Positions 1-7,315 of a stretch of DNA of 7,315 nucleotides are shown one piece after another. The DNA comes from Hyphomicrobiales bacterium (GTDB taxonomy: Bacteria; Pseudomonadota; Alphaproteobacteria; Rhizobiales; Aestuariivirgaceae): assembly GCA_003151375.1 (NCBI GenBank), contig PLXI01000156.1:202-7516 (forward strand), given 5' to 3'. The notes under the pieces were generated by a model. That model had not been told where the DNA came from. It did not search any database and saw nothing but the letters and a program-made list of their open reading frames with translations. Position 1 is the first letter of the stretch, and each line of letters starts with the position of its first letter. The position numbers and the translations under genes are program-made.

Positions 1-481
1 TAACAAAGCCGATCGAGACTTCATAAGACACCATCTGTGCGGCAGAACGCAGCGCCGAAAGAAATGGATATTTAGAATTGGAAGCCCAGCCACCCATGAT
101 CATGCCGTAGACCATCAATGATGAAAGGGCGAAGAGAAAGAGAACGCCCACATTGATATTGGCCACGCGCCAGCCTTCAGCCATCGGCACCACAGACCAG
201 GCCGAAAGTGCCAACACCGATGTGACCATAGGCGCAATTACGAAAACAACCTTGTTGGCGCCATCTGGAATGATGACTTCTTTGAAGGCGAATTTCAACA
301 AGTCCGCGAATGACTGCAACAAACCCCAAGGGCCAACCACGTTGGGCCCACGGCGCATCATCACTGCGGCCCAGACTTTGCGATCAAAATAAATCAAAAA
401 GGATACAGAAATTAGAAGAGCCACTAAAAGACCCAAGCTTTCAATCACGATCAAACCAAGAGTGAGCAGGAGTTCTGTCAT
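1..481 (-). CDS. nuoH: NADH-quinone oxidoreductase subunit H (NuoH), N-terminal part
   Basis: NuoH (mitochondrial ND1 homologue) is the membrane subunit that joins the peripheral arm to the proton-pumping arm and forms much of the ubiquinone channel. The first 160 codons are in the window; the family is usually about 320-350 residues, so roughly half is missing beyond position 1. Visible features are a first transmembrane helix (about residues 4-31), the conserved loop with DRKVWAAV (33-40) and RRGPNVVGP (43-51), the [11 protein letters not shown] segment (54-64), hydrophobic stretches at about 78-98 and 110-131, and the family signature running from [19 protein letters not shown] (131-149) into SYEVS. 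The ATG at 481 lies 3 nt after the nuoG stop and has a GGAG six bases upstream, so the start is well supported. It is the last gene of the operon seen here; nuoI would be expected next. The frame is intact throughout. Confidence 0.97.
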   Translation of the reverse strand, partial: MTELLLTLGLIVIESLGLLVALLISVSFLIYFDRKVWAAVMMRRGPNVVGPWGLLQSFADLLKFAFKEVIIPDGANKVVFVIAPMVTSVLALSAWSVVPMAEGWRVANINVGVLFLFALSSLMVYGMIMGGWASNSKYPFLSALRSAAQMVSYEVSIGFV

Positions 482-484
482 TGC

Positions 485-2551
485 TTACTCCGCCGCCTGC
501 ATCTGTTGCCCATTCTTCAAAGCCGAACACTCAGCCATGACGCGCGATGCGCGGGCGATTGGATTGGTGAGATAGAAATTTTTGATCGGTGAGGTGAAGG
601 CAATTTTCGTTGGTTTACCCTTTGCGTCACCAATAGCGGCCAATGCTGCGGCATCTGCTTTGTGTAGCTGGTTCAATTCGGCCAGTTGAGGCGCAGCTTG
701 GTACATTGCAGCACGAAGGGCGCCGAGGGAGGCAAAGCCAAGGTCGGTTCCTGCCCGTTTGGCCAAGTTTACGATGATGGCCCAATCTTCACGCGCATCA
801 CCGGGCGGAAATGCGGCGCGGCTTGTCATTTGTGGACGGCCTTCGGTGTTGACATAAGTGGCGGACTTTTCAGTGTATGCAGCACCGGGCAAGATAACAT
901 CAGCGCGTGCAGCACCGGCGTCGCCATGGCTGCCGATATAGATCACAAAGGCTTTGCCAAGTTTCGCCATATCAATTTCGTCGGCGCCAGCAAGAATGGC
1001 AACATCAAGATCGCCGCTTAACATTTCACTCGTGGTTTTGCCGCCTTCACCGGGCAATGCGCAAACGTCCAGCGCACCAACGCGGCCAGCAGCTGTATGC
1101 AGAATGTTGAAGCCGTTCCATCCGTCTTTTATCACGCCGATTGAAACCGCGGCCCTATAGGCCATGGCCAAAATCGCTGCGCCATCAGGCCGCGCCAAAG
1201 CGCCCTGCCCGATTATGAACATTGGCTTTTGCGCTTTTGCAGGCGGATGATTGACGAAAGATTCAAGGCTTTCGGGCCCAGCGCCAAGATAAGCGTAAGT
1301 GTAAGTGAGATCAGCTTTTTCGCCCACAACGCCGATCAAACAGCCGCCCTTGTTGGCGCGTTTCTTGATGCGGGCGTTGAGCACCGGCGCTTCAAGGCGC
1401 GGGTTGCAGCCGATCAGCATTATGGCATCAGCTTCTTCGATTGCAGCAATGCCCGAGTTGAAAAGATAACCAGCGCGGCCACCCACTTCGCCAAGTGGAC
1501 TGCCATCTTGGCGACAATCGATGTTGTTGATGCCTAATTTCACGGCCATTGTTTTCAGCGCGAAAGCTTCTTCCGTTGCCACGAGGTCGCCCAGCAGAAT
1601 GCCAACACGCTCCGGTGCCGCTGCCTTGAGTTTGGAAGCTGCGCGGTTCAATGCCTCATCCCAAGTGGCGGGACGCAGTTTGCCCATATCGCGCACATAA
1701 GGTTGATCGAGCCGCTGCGTTTTCAAGCCATCCCAAACGAAACGGGTCTTATCAGAAATCCATTCTTCATTCACATCTTCATTGATGCGCGGTAGAATGC
1801 GCATCACTTCGCGGCCACGCGCATCCACCCGGATGTTAGAACCGACCGCATCCATCACATCGATGGTTTCAGTTTTGCGCAATTCCCACGCGCGAGCTTT
1901 AAACTCATAGGGCTTAGAGGTGAGTGCGCCCACTGGGCAAAGATCAATGATATTGCCTTGTAGTTCTGACGAAATCGCCTTGTTTAGATAGGTGGTGATT
2001 TCCATATCCTCACCACGACCAGTGGCACCCATTTCTTCAATGCCTGCCACTTCAGTGGTGAAGCGCACACAGCGCGTGCATTGGATGCAGCGGTTCATTG
2101 AAGTCTTGACCAGCGGGCCCAAGTTTTTGTCTTCAACAGCACGCTTGTTTTCGTGGAAGCGGCTGGCGTCGATCCCATAGGCCATGGCCTGATCTTGCAA
2201 ATCACATTCGCCGCCCTGATCGCAGATCGGACAATCAAGTGGATGATTGATGAGCAAGAATTCCATCACACCCTCACGGGCTTTTTTTACCATTGGTGTG
2301 TTGGTGAAAACTTCCGGCAGTTCACCGTTCGGGCCTGGGCGCAGATCGTTGACTGACATAGCGCAAGAGGCTTGCGGTTTTGGCGGGCCGCCCTTCACTT
2401 CCACTAGGCACATGCGGCAATTGCCTGCCACTGAAAGGCGTTCATGATAACAGAAGCGCGGAACTTCTTTGCCAGCCAATTCACAGGCCTGCAACAGCGT
2501 GGTGCCGGTTTCAACTTCAAGTTCTACGCCGTCTATTTTCAGCTTTGGCAT
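485..2551 (-). CDS. nuoG: NADH-quinone oxidoreductase subunit G (NuoG)
   Basis: NuoG (NDUFS1 homologue, 688 aa) is the largest subunit of the NADH-oxidising module and carries electrons from NuoF towards NuoB through iron-sulfur clusters. A plant-type [2Fe-2S] ferredoxin domain (about 1-80) has N1b ligands C34, C45, C48 and C63. Next comes H103/C107/C110/C116 for the His-ligated [4Fe-4S] N5, then C155/C158/C161/C205 for [4Fe-4S] N4. From about 220 the protein is a molybdopterin-oxidoreductase-like fold that has no cofactor in this family. The CxxCxxxC motif that binds the extra N7 cluster in E. coli and Thermus is not seen after residue 215, as in mitochondrial-type enzymes. The start at 2551 is chosen over an in-frame GTG at 2558-2560 because that GTG lies inside the AAGGTG ribosome-binding site and the ferredoxin domain begins naturally at MPKLKIDG. 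Its ATG overlaps the upstream TAA by one base (TAATG), suggesting translational coupling. Length fits alphaproteobacterial NuoG. Confidence 0.98.
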   Translation of the reverse strand: MPKLKIDGVELEVETGTTLLQACELAGKEVPRFCYHERLSVAGNCRMCLVEVKGGPPKPQASCAMSVNDLRPGPNGELPEVFTNTPMVKKAREGVMEFLLINHPLDCPICDQGGECDLQDQAMAYGIDASRFHENKRAVEDKNLGPLVKTSMNRCIQCTRCVRFTTEVAGIEEMGATGRGEDMEITTYLNKAISSELQGNIIDLCPVGALTSKPYEFKARAWELRKTETIDVMDAVGSNIRVDARGREVMRILPRINEDVNEEWISDKTRFVWDGLKTQRLDQPYVRDMGKLRPATWDEALNRAASKLKAAAPERVGILLGDLVATEEAFALKTMAVKLGINNIDCRQDGSPLGEVGGRAGYLFNSGIAAIEEADAIMLIGCNPRLEAPVLNARIKKRANKGGCLIGVVGEKADLTYTYAYLGAGPESLESFVNHPPAKAQKPMFIIGQGALARPDGAAILAMAYRAAVSIGVIKDGWNGFNILHTAAGRVGALDVCALPGEGGKTTSEMLSGDLDVAILAGADEIDMAKLGKAFVIYIGSHGDAGAARADVILPGAAYTEKSATYVNTEGRPQMTSRAAFPPGDAREDWAIIVNLAKRAGTDLGFASLGALRAAMYQAAPQLAELNQLHKADAAALAAIGDAKGKPTKIAFTSPIKNFYLTNPIARASRVMAECSALKNGQQMQAAE
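488..491 (-). promoter_or_regulatory. Ribosome-binding site for nuoH
   Basis: GGAG on the minus strand, formed by the last codons of nuoG (Ala-Glu), lies six bases before the nuoH ATG at 481. Confidence 0.65.
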
Positions 2552-3009
2552 TATGCACACCTTAGTGAACGCATGCGTTCAATATCCATCACTTCGGCCC
2601 AACCGAAAGCACGTTCGGATGGGCCATTCTTTTCATAATCTTCCAACTTGTCCATCGCTTCGCTCAGAGTTGGCGTATGGCCTTCAACTACATTCCAGAA
2701 AACCATATGTGGTTTTTCCATCGCCTCAAAAAACTCGGCTTTGCGCTTATAAAATTGCGCATGGACGGTTTTGAACACATAATTTTCCAAAGCCTTTGCA
2801 TCAGTCCATACTGACATGTTGACAGCATAATCATCACCAACCCGCAGGTCAGTCGCGTTATTGCTGCCGTCAGCTTTCAGACGCCAAACAAATCCCTCTG
2901 AACGCTCGGCCAGCGCATTAATGCGATCAAGGTTGTTCATAAAGCCAGACATGCGCATATCCGACGTTGGATATTTGAATTTGCCAATGTTGAGTTCAGC
3001 GAGGTGCAT
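2551..3009 (-). CDS. DUF3291-like protein embedded between nuoF and nuoG
   Basis: A 152-aa soluble protein with no signal peptide or membrane segment, placed between nuoF and nuoG. I recognise the DUF3291 pattern: N-terminal [30 protein letters not shown] (17-35), [10 protein letters not shown] (35-44), [16 protein letters not shown] (64-79) followed by a His/aromatic/basic stretch (H83, F86, Y87, K88-K90), [11 protein letters not shown] (104-114) and GPSERAF (129-135). Families of this kind are thought to adopt a ferredoxin-like alpha/beta fold related to the dimeric antibiotic-biosynthesis-monooxygenase (ABM) superfamily; no biochemical function is established to my knowledge. An open frame extends upstream to 3072 inside nuoF, but the ATG at 3009 is preferred: GGAG sits seven bases upstream, it starts 4 nt after the nuoF stop, and the homology begins at MHLA. 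The stop overlaps the nuoG ATG (TAATG), so it is co-transcribed and probably coupled with complex I genes. Role in complex I assembly or turnover is only a guess. Family call about 0.85; coding status near certain. Confidence 0.88.
   Translation of the reverse strand: MHLAELNIGKFKYPTSDMRMSGFMNNLDRINALAERSEGFVWRLKADGSNNATDLRVGDDYAVNMSVWTDAKALENYVFKTVHAQFYKRKAEFFEAMEKPHMVFWNVVEGHTPTLSEAMDKLEDYEKNGPSERAFGWAEVMDIERMRSLRCA
2558..2563 (-). promoter_or_regulatory. Ribosome-binding site for nuoG
   Basis: AAGGTG on the minus strand lies six bases before the ATG at 2551 and inside the last codons of the DUF3291 gene. It contains the in-frame GTG at 2558-2560, so that GTG is unlikely to be the start of nuoG. 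Confidence 0.7.
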
Positions 3010-3013
3010 CACA

Positions 3014-4318
3014 TCACTCCGCCGCATGACGGACAGCGCCGTCTTTGGTTGAGCGATAGGTGTATTGGTCAATGCGCGCTTCGATCACGGGGCGGAAATG
3101 CGTGATCAGGCCTTGGATTGGCCATGCGGCAGCATCGCCAAGCGCACAAATGGTGTGGCCCTCGATCTGTTTGCTGACATCCAATAGCATATCGATCTCA
3201 CGCTTTTCAGCGCGGCCTTCGACCATGCGAGTCATCACGCGCCACATCCAGCCTGTGCCTTCGCGACACGGCGTGCATTGGCCACAAGACTCATGCATGT
3301 AGAATTTCGCCAGCCGCGCAATGGCTTTGATGAGATCTGTATTTTTATCCATTACAATCACTGCCGCCGTGCCGAGGCCCGAGCGTAGTTTTGAAAGTGA
3401 ATCAAAATCCATTGGTGTGTCAATGATTTGGGCCGCGGGCACCATGCGCACTGACGAGCCGCCGGGGATCACTGCGAGGAGATTATCCCAACCGCCGCGA
3501 ATACCGCCGCAATGCTTGTCGATCAACTCGCGGAAAGTGACGCCCAGTTCTTCTTCAACGTTACAAGGTGTGTTCACATGGCCAGAAATGCAGAATAATT
3601 TTGTGCCAACATTGTTAGGGCGGCCCATTGAGTTAAACCACGTTGCACCACGGCGCAAAATCGTTCCTGCCACGGCAATTGATTCAACATTGTTCACTGT
3701 GGTTGGCGCACCATATAGACCGACGTTGGCGGGGAACGGCGGCTTCATGCGAGGCTGGCCTTTCTTGCCTTCCAAACTCTCCAACATCGCGGTTTCTTCG
3801 CCGCAAATATAAGCGCCCGCACCGTGGGTGACGTAAAGGTCAAAGTCCCAACCGTTAACGTTGTTCTTGCCGATCAGGCGGCCCTCATAGGCTTGGTCAA
3901 TGGCAGCCTGAAGGTGTTCACGCTCGCGCACATATTCGCCGCGCACATAAATATAACCCACGTTGCAGGCCATACCCATGCCTGCCAGCAAACAGCCTTC
4001 GACCAGCAAATGCGGATCGTGACGCATGATCTCACGGTCTTTGCAAGTGCCGGGCTCGGATTCATCAGCGTTCACCACCAGATAATGCGGGCGTTCGGCC
4101 ACTACTTTGGGCATGAAGCTCCACTTCAATCCAGTTGGGAAGCCGGCGCCGCCACGGCCACGCAGGCCGGAAGCTTTGATTTCATTCACAATCCAATCGC
4201 GACCCTTGTCGATGAAGGATTTGGTATCCACCCAACAGCCGCGTTGTTTGGCGCCCTCTAAGCCCCAATCGTGGAGGCCGTAGAGGTTTGTGAAAATGCG
4301 GTCTTTATCAGCGAGCAT
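3014..4318 (-). CDS. nuoF: NADH-quinone oxidoreductase subunit F (NuoF), NADH/FMN-binding
   Basis: NuoF (NDUFV1 homologue, 434 aa, full family length) oxidises NADH with its FMN and passes electrons to the [4Fe-4S] cluster N3. The glycine-rich nucleotide-binding segment [16 protein letters not shown] is at 51-66, the FMN-site motif NADESEPGT at 83-91, and [12 protein letters not shown] at 166-177. The SLBB-like domain covers about 250-330. The N3 ligands are C345, C348 and C351 ([12 protein letters not shown]) plus C391 (HTICALGD). The ATG at 4318 begins nine bases after the nuoE stop; the ribosome-binding site is weak (GTGAGA region), so translation may depend partly on coupling with nuoE. 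The C-terminus ends Ala-Ala-Glu and the GCGGAG encoding the last two residues also supplies the GGAG ribosome-binding site for the next gene. Nothing in the sequence suggests truncation or missing ligands. Confidence 0.99.
   Translation of the reverse strand: MLADKDRIFTNLYGLHDWGLEGAKQRGCWVDTKSFIDKGRDWIVNEIKASGLRGRGGAGFPTGLKWSFMPKVVAERPHYLVVNADESEPGTCKDREIMRHDPHLLVEGCLLAGMGMACNVGYIYVRGEYVREREHLQAAIDQAYEGRLIGKNNVNGWDFDLYVTHGAGAYICGEETAMLESLEGKKGQPRMKPPFPANVGLYGAPTTVNNVESIAVAGTILRRGATWFNSMGRPNNVGTKLFCISGHVNTPCNVEEELGVTFRELIDKHCGGIRGGWDNLLAVIPGGSSVRMVPAAQIIDTPMDFDSLSKLRSGLGTAAVIVMDKNTDLIKAIARLAKFYMHESCGQCTPCREGTGWMWRVMTRMVEGRAEKREIDMLLDVSKQIEGHTICALGDAAAWPIQGLITHFRPVIEARIDQYTYRSTKDGAVRHAAE
3017..3020 (-). 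promoter_or_regulatory. Ribosome-binding site for the DUF3291 gene
   Basis: GGAG on the minus strand, formed by the last codons of nuoF (Ala-Glu), lies seven bases before the ATG at 3009. It supports the 152-aa form over the longer frame that would start inside nuoF. Confidence 0.65.
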
Positions 4319-4327
4319 TGGTCATTC

Positions 4328-5236
4328 TCACTTTTTCTTCTTCGCTGGAATTGATTTTTTGGCGGAGGATTTTTTGACAGCGGATTTTTTTGTCACTGGT
4401 TTCTTGGTTGCCACCACCTTTGTTGGAACCTTTTTCGCCTGAGTCATCTTTGCTGGCGCATCGACAATTTTTGCCACACGCGTCACAAGGGGCGCTTTAA
4501 CCTGAGCGGCGACAATTGGTGCTGCAACAACAGGAGCGGCTGGTGCCGGCGCGGCAGTTGCAGGAACCACAGCGGGCGCCGGTGGCGGAGGCGGCGGTGC
4601 TTCCACGCGCTTATATGTGCGTTGCTTATTATAGAGTGAATTGTCAGTGAGCGAGGTTGCCCCGGTCAAAGCCATTGAGAATTGGCGGCCATTTTGCGGG
4701 CCAGGCTTCACCGGACGACCTGCTTGGAAATCATCAATGATTTTACTCAAGCTTGCAGGTGTGAGGTCTTCGTAAGTATCTTTCACAATCTGAATCATCG
4801 GGGCGTTCACGCAAGCGCCGAGGCATTCCACCTCCTCCCAGCTCATTGAACCATCAGCGTTCAAATGATGTGGGTCTGGGTGGATTTTGCTTTTGCAAAC
4901 GTCGATCAAATCTTCGGCCCCGCGCAATTGACAGGGCGTTGTGCCGCACACTTGAATGTGCGCTTTGCGGCCGACAGGCGAGAGATGGAACATGGTATAG
5001 AAGGTGGCCACTTCCAACACGCGAATATAGGCCATGTCCAGCATCCGACCGACATACTCAATCGCCGGACGAGTCAACCAACCATCTTGTTCCTGAGCAA
5101 ACCACAGCAGTTGAATGACTGCAGAGGCCTGCTTGCCTTTGGGGAAGCAAGCAATGGCTTGTTTGGCGCGCGAGACATTATCGGGCGTGAAAGAAAACGC
5201 TGCGGGCTGAACCAGATCTAAACGACGAACACTCAC
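4328..5236 (-). CDS. nuoE: NADH-quinone oxidoreductase subunit E (NuoE) with long basic C-terminal tail
   Basis: NuoE (NDUFV2, 24-kDa homologue) is the thioredoxin-fold [2Fe-2S] subunit that pairs with NuoF in the NADH-dehydrogenase tip of complex I. N1a ligands are C97, C102, C138 and C142 (CGTTPC and CLGAC motifs), preceded by the family segment [18 protein letters not shown] (37-54) and [12 protein letters not shown] (73-84). At 302 aa it is much longer than E. coli NuoE (about 166 aa). The conserved core ends near 180; residues 180-212 form a linker with the SLTD motif; 213-262 are rich in Pro, Ala and Val, with six prolines in a row at 214-219; and 263-302 are Lys-rich with KKxxx repeats ending in KKKK. 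The start is a GTG at 5236 that overlaps the nuoD stop (GTGA). A strong GAGGTGG lies four bases upstream and the next Met is far inside the core, so GTG is well supported. Tail function is unknown; it resembles disordered histone-H1-like basic tails in composition only. Confidence 0.97.
   Translation of the reverse strand: MSVRRLDLVQPAAFSFTPDNVSRAKQAIACFPKGKQASAVIQLLWFAQEQDGWLTRPAIEYVGRMLDMAYIRVLEVATFYTMFHLSPVGRKAHIQVCGTTPCQLRGAEDLIDVCKSKIHPDPHHLNADGSMSWEEVECLGACVNAPMIQIVKDTYEDLTPASLSKIIDDFQAGRPVKPGPQNGRQFSMALTGATSLTDNSLYNKQRTYKRVEAPPPPPPAPAVVPATAAPAPAAPVVAAPIVAAQVKAPLVTRVAKIVDAPAKMTQAKKVPTKVVATKKPVTKKSAVKKSSAKKSIPAKKKK
4343..4405 (-). repeat. 15-bp tandem repeat encoding KKxxx units in the NuoE tail
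   Basis: The 3' end of nuoE carries imperfect 15-base units, each beginning on the coding strand with a Lys-Lys pair: [15 protein letters not shown] and the longer KKSIPA. On the plus strand the T-runs start at 4355, 4370 and 4385, exactly 15 bases apart. The runs are 6, 6 and 7 bases long. The pattern looks like local duplication within the gene and is a likely site of length variation between strains. Confidence 0.75.
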
Positions 5237-6423
5237 CGATCCACCTCACCGAACACAATATCAAGAGAACCAAGCACGGCAGATACGTCCGCCAGCTGAT
5301 GGCCACGACACATAAAATCCATAGCTTGTAAATGGGCAAAGCCGGGTGTACGCAAACGGCAACGGTATGGCTTGTTGCTGCCATCGCTGACCAGATAAAC
5401 GCCGAACTCGCCTTTGGGTGCTTCAACGGCGCAATAGACTTCACCAGCGGGAACTTTGTAACCCTCAGTGTAAAGTTTGAAGTGATTTATCATGCCTTCC
5501 ATTGTGCGCTTCATTTCGGGGCGCTTGGGTGGAACAACCTTTCCATCATCAGATGTAATCGCACCAGCGCCCGCACTGCTCAACAGCATACTTACACACT
5601 GCTTCATAATTTTTACGCTCTCGCGCATTTCCTGAACGCGGATCAAATAGCGATCATAGTTATCGCCGTTCTTGCCGATGGGAATGTCGAAATCCAATTC
5701 GGAATAACATTCATAGGGCTGGCTTTTGCGCAGATCCCACGCAGCACCTGAGCCGCGCAACATCACGCCGGAAAAGCCCAATTTCAGGCCATCTTCCAAA
5801 GACACTATGCCAATATCAACATTGCGCTGTTTGAAGATGCGGTTGCCGGTTAACAGCGTTTCAATGTTATCCAATACCTTTGGATGGGTTTCGCAGAAAT
5901 GGCCAATGTCATCAATCAATGCTTGCGGCAAATCTTGGTGTACACCGCCGGGGCGAATGTAAGCGGCGTGCATACGACTGCCAGAAGCCCGTTCGTAAAA
6001 TACCATCAGCTTTTCGCGTTCTTCAAAGCCCCAAGTAAAAGGCGTCAAAGCACCAACGTCCATGGCTTGAGTGTTGACGTTCATGTGGTGCGACAAGAGA
6101 CGGCCGATTTCAGAGTAAAGAACCCGGATGAGCTGTCCGCGCCTTGGCACCGTGATGCCGAGCAATTTCTCAACAGCCAAAGCATACGCATGTTCTTGGT
6201 TCATTGGCGCCACGTAATCGAGACGGTCAAAATATGGAACAGCTTGCAGATAAGTCTTTTGCTCAATCAGCTTTTCGGTACCGCGGTGGAGCAAGCCGAT
6301 ATGGGGATCGACGCGGGTGACGAGTTCGCCATCCAACTCCAAGATCATGCGCAAAACGCCATGTGCTGCCGGATGCTGTGGACCGAAGTTGAGAGTGAAA
6401 TTGCGAAGGGTTTGCTCAGTCAT
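5233..6423 (-). CDS. nuoD: NADH-quinone oxidoreductase subunit D (NuoD)
   Basis: NuoD (NDUFS2, 49-kDa homologue; 396 aa, typical length) is the hydrogenase-large-subunit-like protein that, with NuoB and NuoH, forms the ubiquinone reduction site. The N-terminal [13 protein letters not shown] (13-25) and [14 protein letters not shown] (39-52) loops are present. H21 and Y70 (in PYFDRLDY) occupy the positions of the His/Tyr pair known to contact the quinone head group in Thermus Nqo4 and mitochondrial 49-kDa subunits; their spacing of 49 residues matches the mitochondrial pair. [19 protein letters not shown] lies mid-protein and the conserved C-terminus DIVFGEVDR is intact. The hydrogenase Ni-Fe cysteines are absent, as normal for complex I. 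The ATG at 6423 overlaps the nuoC stop by four bases (ATGA) and the stop overlaps the nuoE GTG, so it sits in a coupled C-D-E block. nuoC and nuoD are separate genes here, unlike the fused form in E. coli. Confidence 0.99.
   Translation of the reverse strand: MTEQTLRNFTLNFGPQHPAAHGVLRMILELDGELVTRVDPHIGLLHRGTEKLIEQKTYLQAVPYFDRLDYVAPMNQEHAYALAVEKLLGITVPRRGQLIRVLYSEIGRLLSHHMNVNTQAMDVGALTPFTWGFEEREKLMVFYERASGSRMHAAYIRPGGVHQDLPQALIDDIGHFCETHPKVLDNIETLLTGNRIFKQRNVDIGIVSLEDGLKLGFSGVMLRGSGAAWDLRKSQPYECYSELDFDIPIGKNGDNYDRYLIRVQEMRESVKIMKQCVSMLLSSAGAGAITSDDGKVVPPKRPEMKRTMEGMINHFKLYTEGYKVPAGEVYCAVEAPKGEFGVYLVSDGSNKPYRCRLRTPGFAHLQAMDFMCRGHQLADVSAVLGSLDIVFGEVDR
5241..5247 (-). promoter_or_regulatory. Ribosome-binding site for nuoE (GTG start)
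   Basis: GAGGTGG on the minus strand lies four bases before the GTG at 5236 and within the last codons of nuoD. It is the strongest Shine-Dalgarno-like match in the window and decides the non-ATG start of nuoE. Confidence 0.75.
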
Positions 6424-7027
6424 TGCTTCTTCGCCTTTTCATCGCCGGGGAGAATGTATTCGGCACCTTCCCAAGGCGAAAGGTAATCAAACTGGCGCAT
6501 TTCTTGAACGAGTTTTACGGGTTCATAAACCACGCGCTTTTTCTCATCATCATAACGCACTTCAACATAGCCTGTGACCGGGAAATCTTTGCGCAGAGGG
6601 TGGCCGCTGAAGCCGTAGTCAGTCAATATGCGGCGCAGGTCTGGATGGCCGGAGAATACCACGCCGTAAAGATCATAGACTTCGCGCTCAAACCAATCAG
6701 CGGCCGGGAATACTTCAACAGCGGAAGGCACTTCGCCAGCTTCATCCACTTGCACCTTCACGCGAATGCGGGTGTTTTTATAGGGGCTGAGCAGATGATA
6801 GACCACATCGAAGCGCTTTTCGCGTTCAGGGTAATCGGCACCACAGATATCGATGAAGGAAACGAAACGGCAATCGGCATCGTCATGCAGGAACTTTAAC
6901 ACTTCAATGATGCGCGCGGCATCGGCTTGTAATGTGAGTTCGCCATAAGAGATAGAAGTGGCCATTACAGCCCCCGCCAATTTCGCCTGGATGTTTGCAC
7001 CAAGTGCGGCCAGATCAGTCATCGCCA

Positions 7028-7028
<1 letters not shown>
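6420..7028 (-). CDS. nuoC: NADH-quinone oxidoreductase subunit C (NuoC)
   Basis: NuoC (NDUFS3, 30-kDa homologue, about 202 aa) is a peripheral-arm subunit without cofactors that packs against NuoD and is needed for assembly of the quinone-reducing module. The family signature spans roughly residues 112-150: [14 protein letters not shown], then [14 protein letters not shown] and [13 protein letters not shown], followed by VEVRYDD. The N-terminal alpha/beta part contains [13 protein letters not shown] (55-67). The exact start is uncertain: GTG at 7031, ATG at 7028 and ATG at 7022 are all in frame. I chose the ATG at 7028 because it overlaps the nuoB stop by one base (TGATG), a common coupling arrangement. 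None of the three has a clear Shine-Dalgarno, which is consistent with re-initiation after nuoB. The C-terminus ends in a short basic tail (DEKAKKQ). Confidence 0.97.

Positions 7029-7315
<287 letters not shown>

Noticed and set aside
153..392. 79-codon plus-strand open frame near the left edge
   Set aside because: It lies opposite nuoH, whose minus-strand frame is open and matches the family from residue 1 to the window edge.
1157..2188. Repeated string ataggccatggcc at about 1157 and 2177
   Set aside because: Both copies encode Ala-Met-Ala-Tyr in different parts of NuoG; a short coincidental match with no repeat structure around it.
3010..3072. Upstream extension of the DUF3291 gene to 173 codons
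   Set aside because: The extra 21 codons lie within nuoF, lack family similarity, and a better-placed ATG with GGAG exists at 3009.
3321..3812. 163-codon plus-strand open frame opposite nuoF
   Set aside because: It is antisense to strongly conserved nuoF sequence, has no recognisable domain and no upstream ribosome-binding site; it is a by-product of nuoF codon use.
3824..4261. 145-codon plus-strand open frame opposite the 5' part of nuoF
   Set aside because: Antisense shadow of a conserved gene; the composition does not resemble a real protein family.
5884..6486. 200-codon plus-strand open frame opposite nuoD and the end of nuoC
   Set aside because: It crosses the nuoC-nuoD junction on the opposite strand, with no family features; nuoD is unambiguous here.

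Overview
The window is a stretch of a bacterial respiratory complex I (proton-pumping NADH:ubiquinone oxidoreductase, NDH-1) operon. Everything is transcribed from the minus strand, so transcription runs from high to low coordinates. In transcription order the genes are nuoB (3' part only), nuoC, nuoD, nuoE, nuoF, a small DUF3291-type gene, nuoG and nuoH (5' part only). This is the usual nuoA-to-N order with one extra gene between nuoF and nuoG. The separate (unfused) nuoC and nuoD, the close similarity of NuoB, NuoD and NuoF to mitochondrial subunits, the absence of cluster N7 ligands in NuoG, and the extended NuoE all point to an alphaproteobacterium. Base composition looks moderate by eye (a little over 50% G+C, not computed). 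I cannot name a genus.

Layout: 7028-7315 nuoB C-terminal part; 6420-7028 nuoC; 5233-6423 nuoD; 4328-5236 nuoE with a low-complexity Pro/Ala- and Lys-rich tail; 3014-4318 nuoF; 2551-3009 DUF3291 gene; 485-2551 nuoG; 1-481 nuoH N-terminal part. Every junction is tight. There are stop/start overlaps at nuoB-C, nuoC-D, nuoD-E and DUF3291-nuoG, and gaps of 9, 4 and 3 nt at nuoE-F, nuoF-DUF3291 and nuoG-H. No intergenic space is long enough for a promoter or terminator, so the whole window is part of one polycistronic, probably translationally coupled unit that continues past both ends.

How the products work together: NuoF (FMN, N3), NuoE (N1a) and NuoG (N1b, N4, N5) form the NADH-oxidising module. 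NuoC, NuoD and NuoB (N2) form the connecting module with the quinone site, and NuoH is the membrane subunit at the base of the quinone channel. All visible cofactor ligands are present, so the complex looks functional.

This is largely an ordinary core-metabolism region. I found no evidence of a new system. The two points most worth a second look are the DUF3291 gene embedded in the operon and the roughly 90-residue basic tail on NuoE. No RNA genes, mobile elements, CRISPR arrays, origins or attachment sites were seen.
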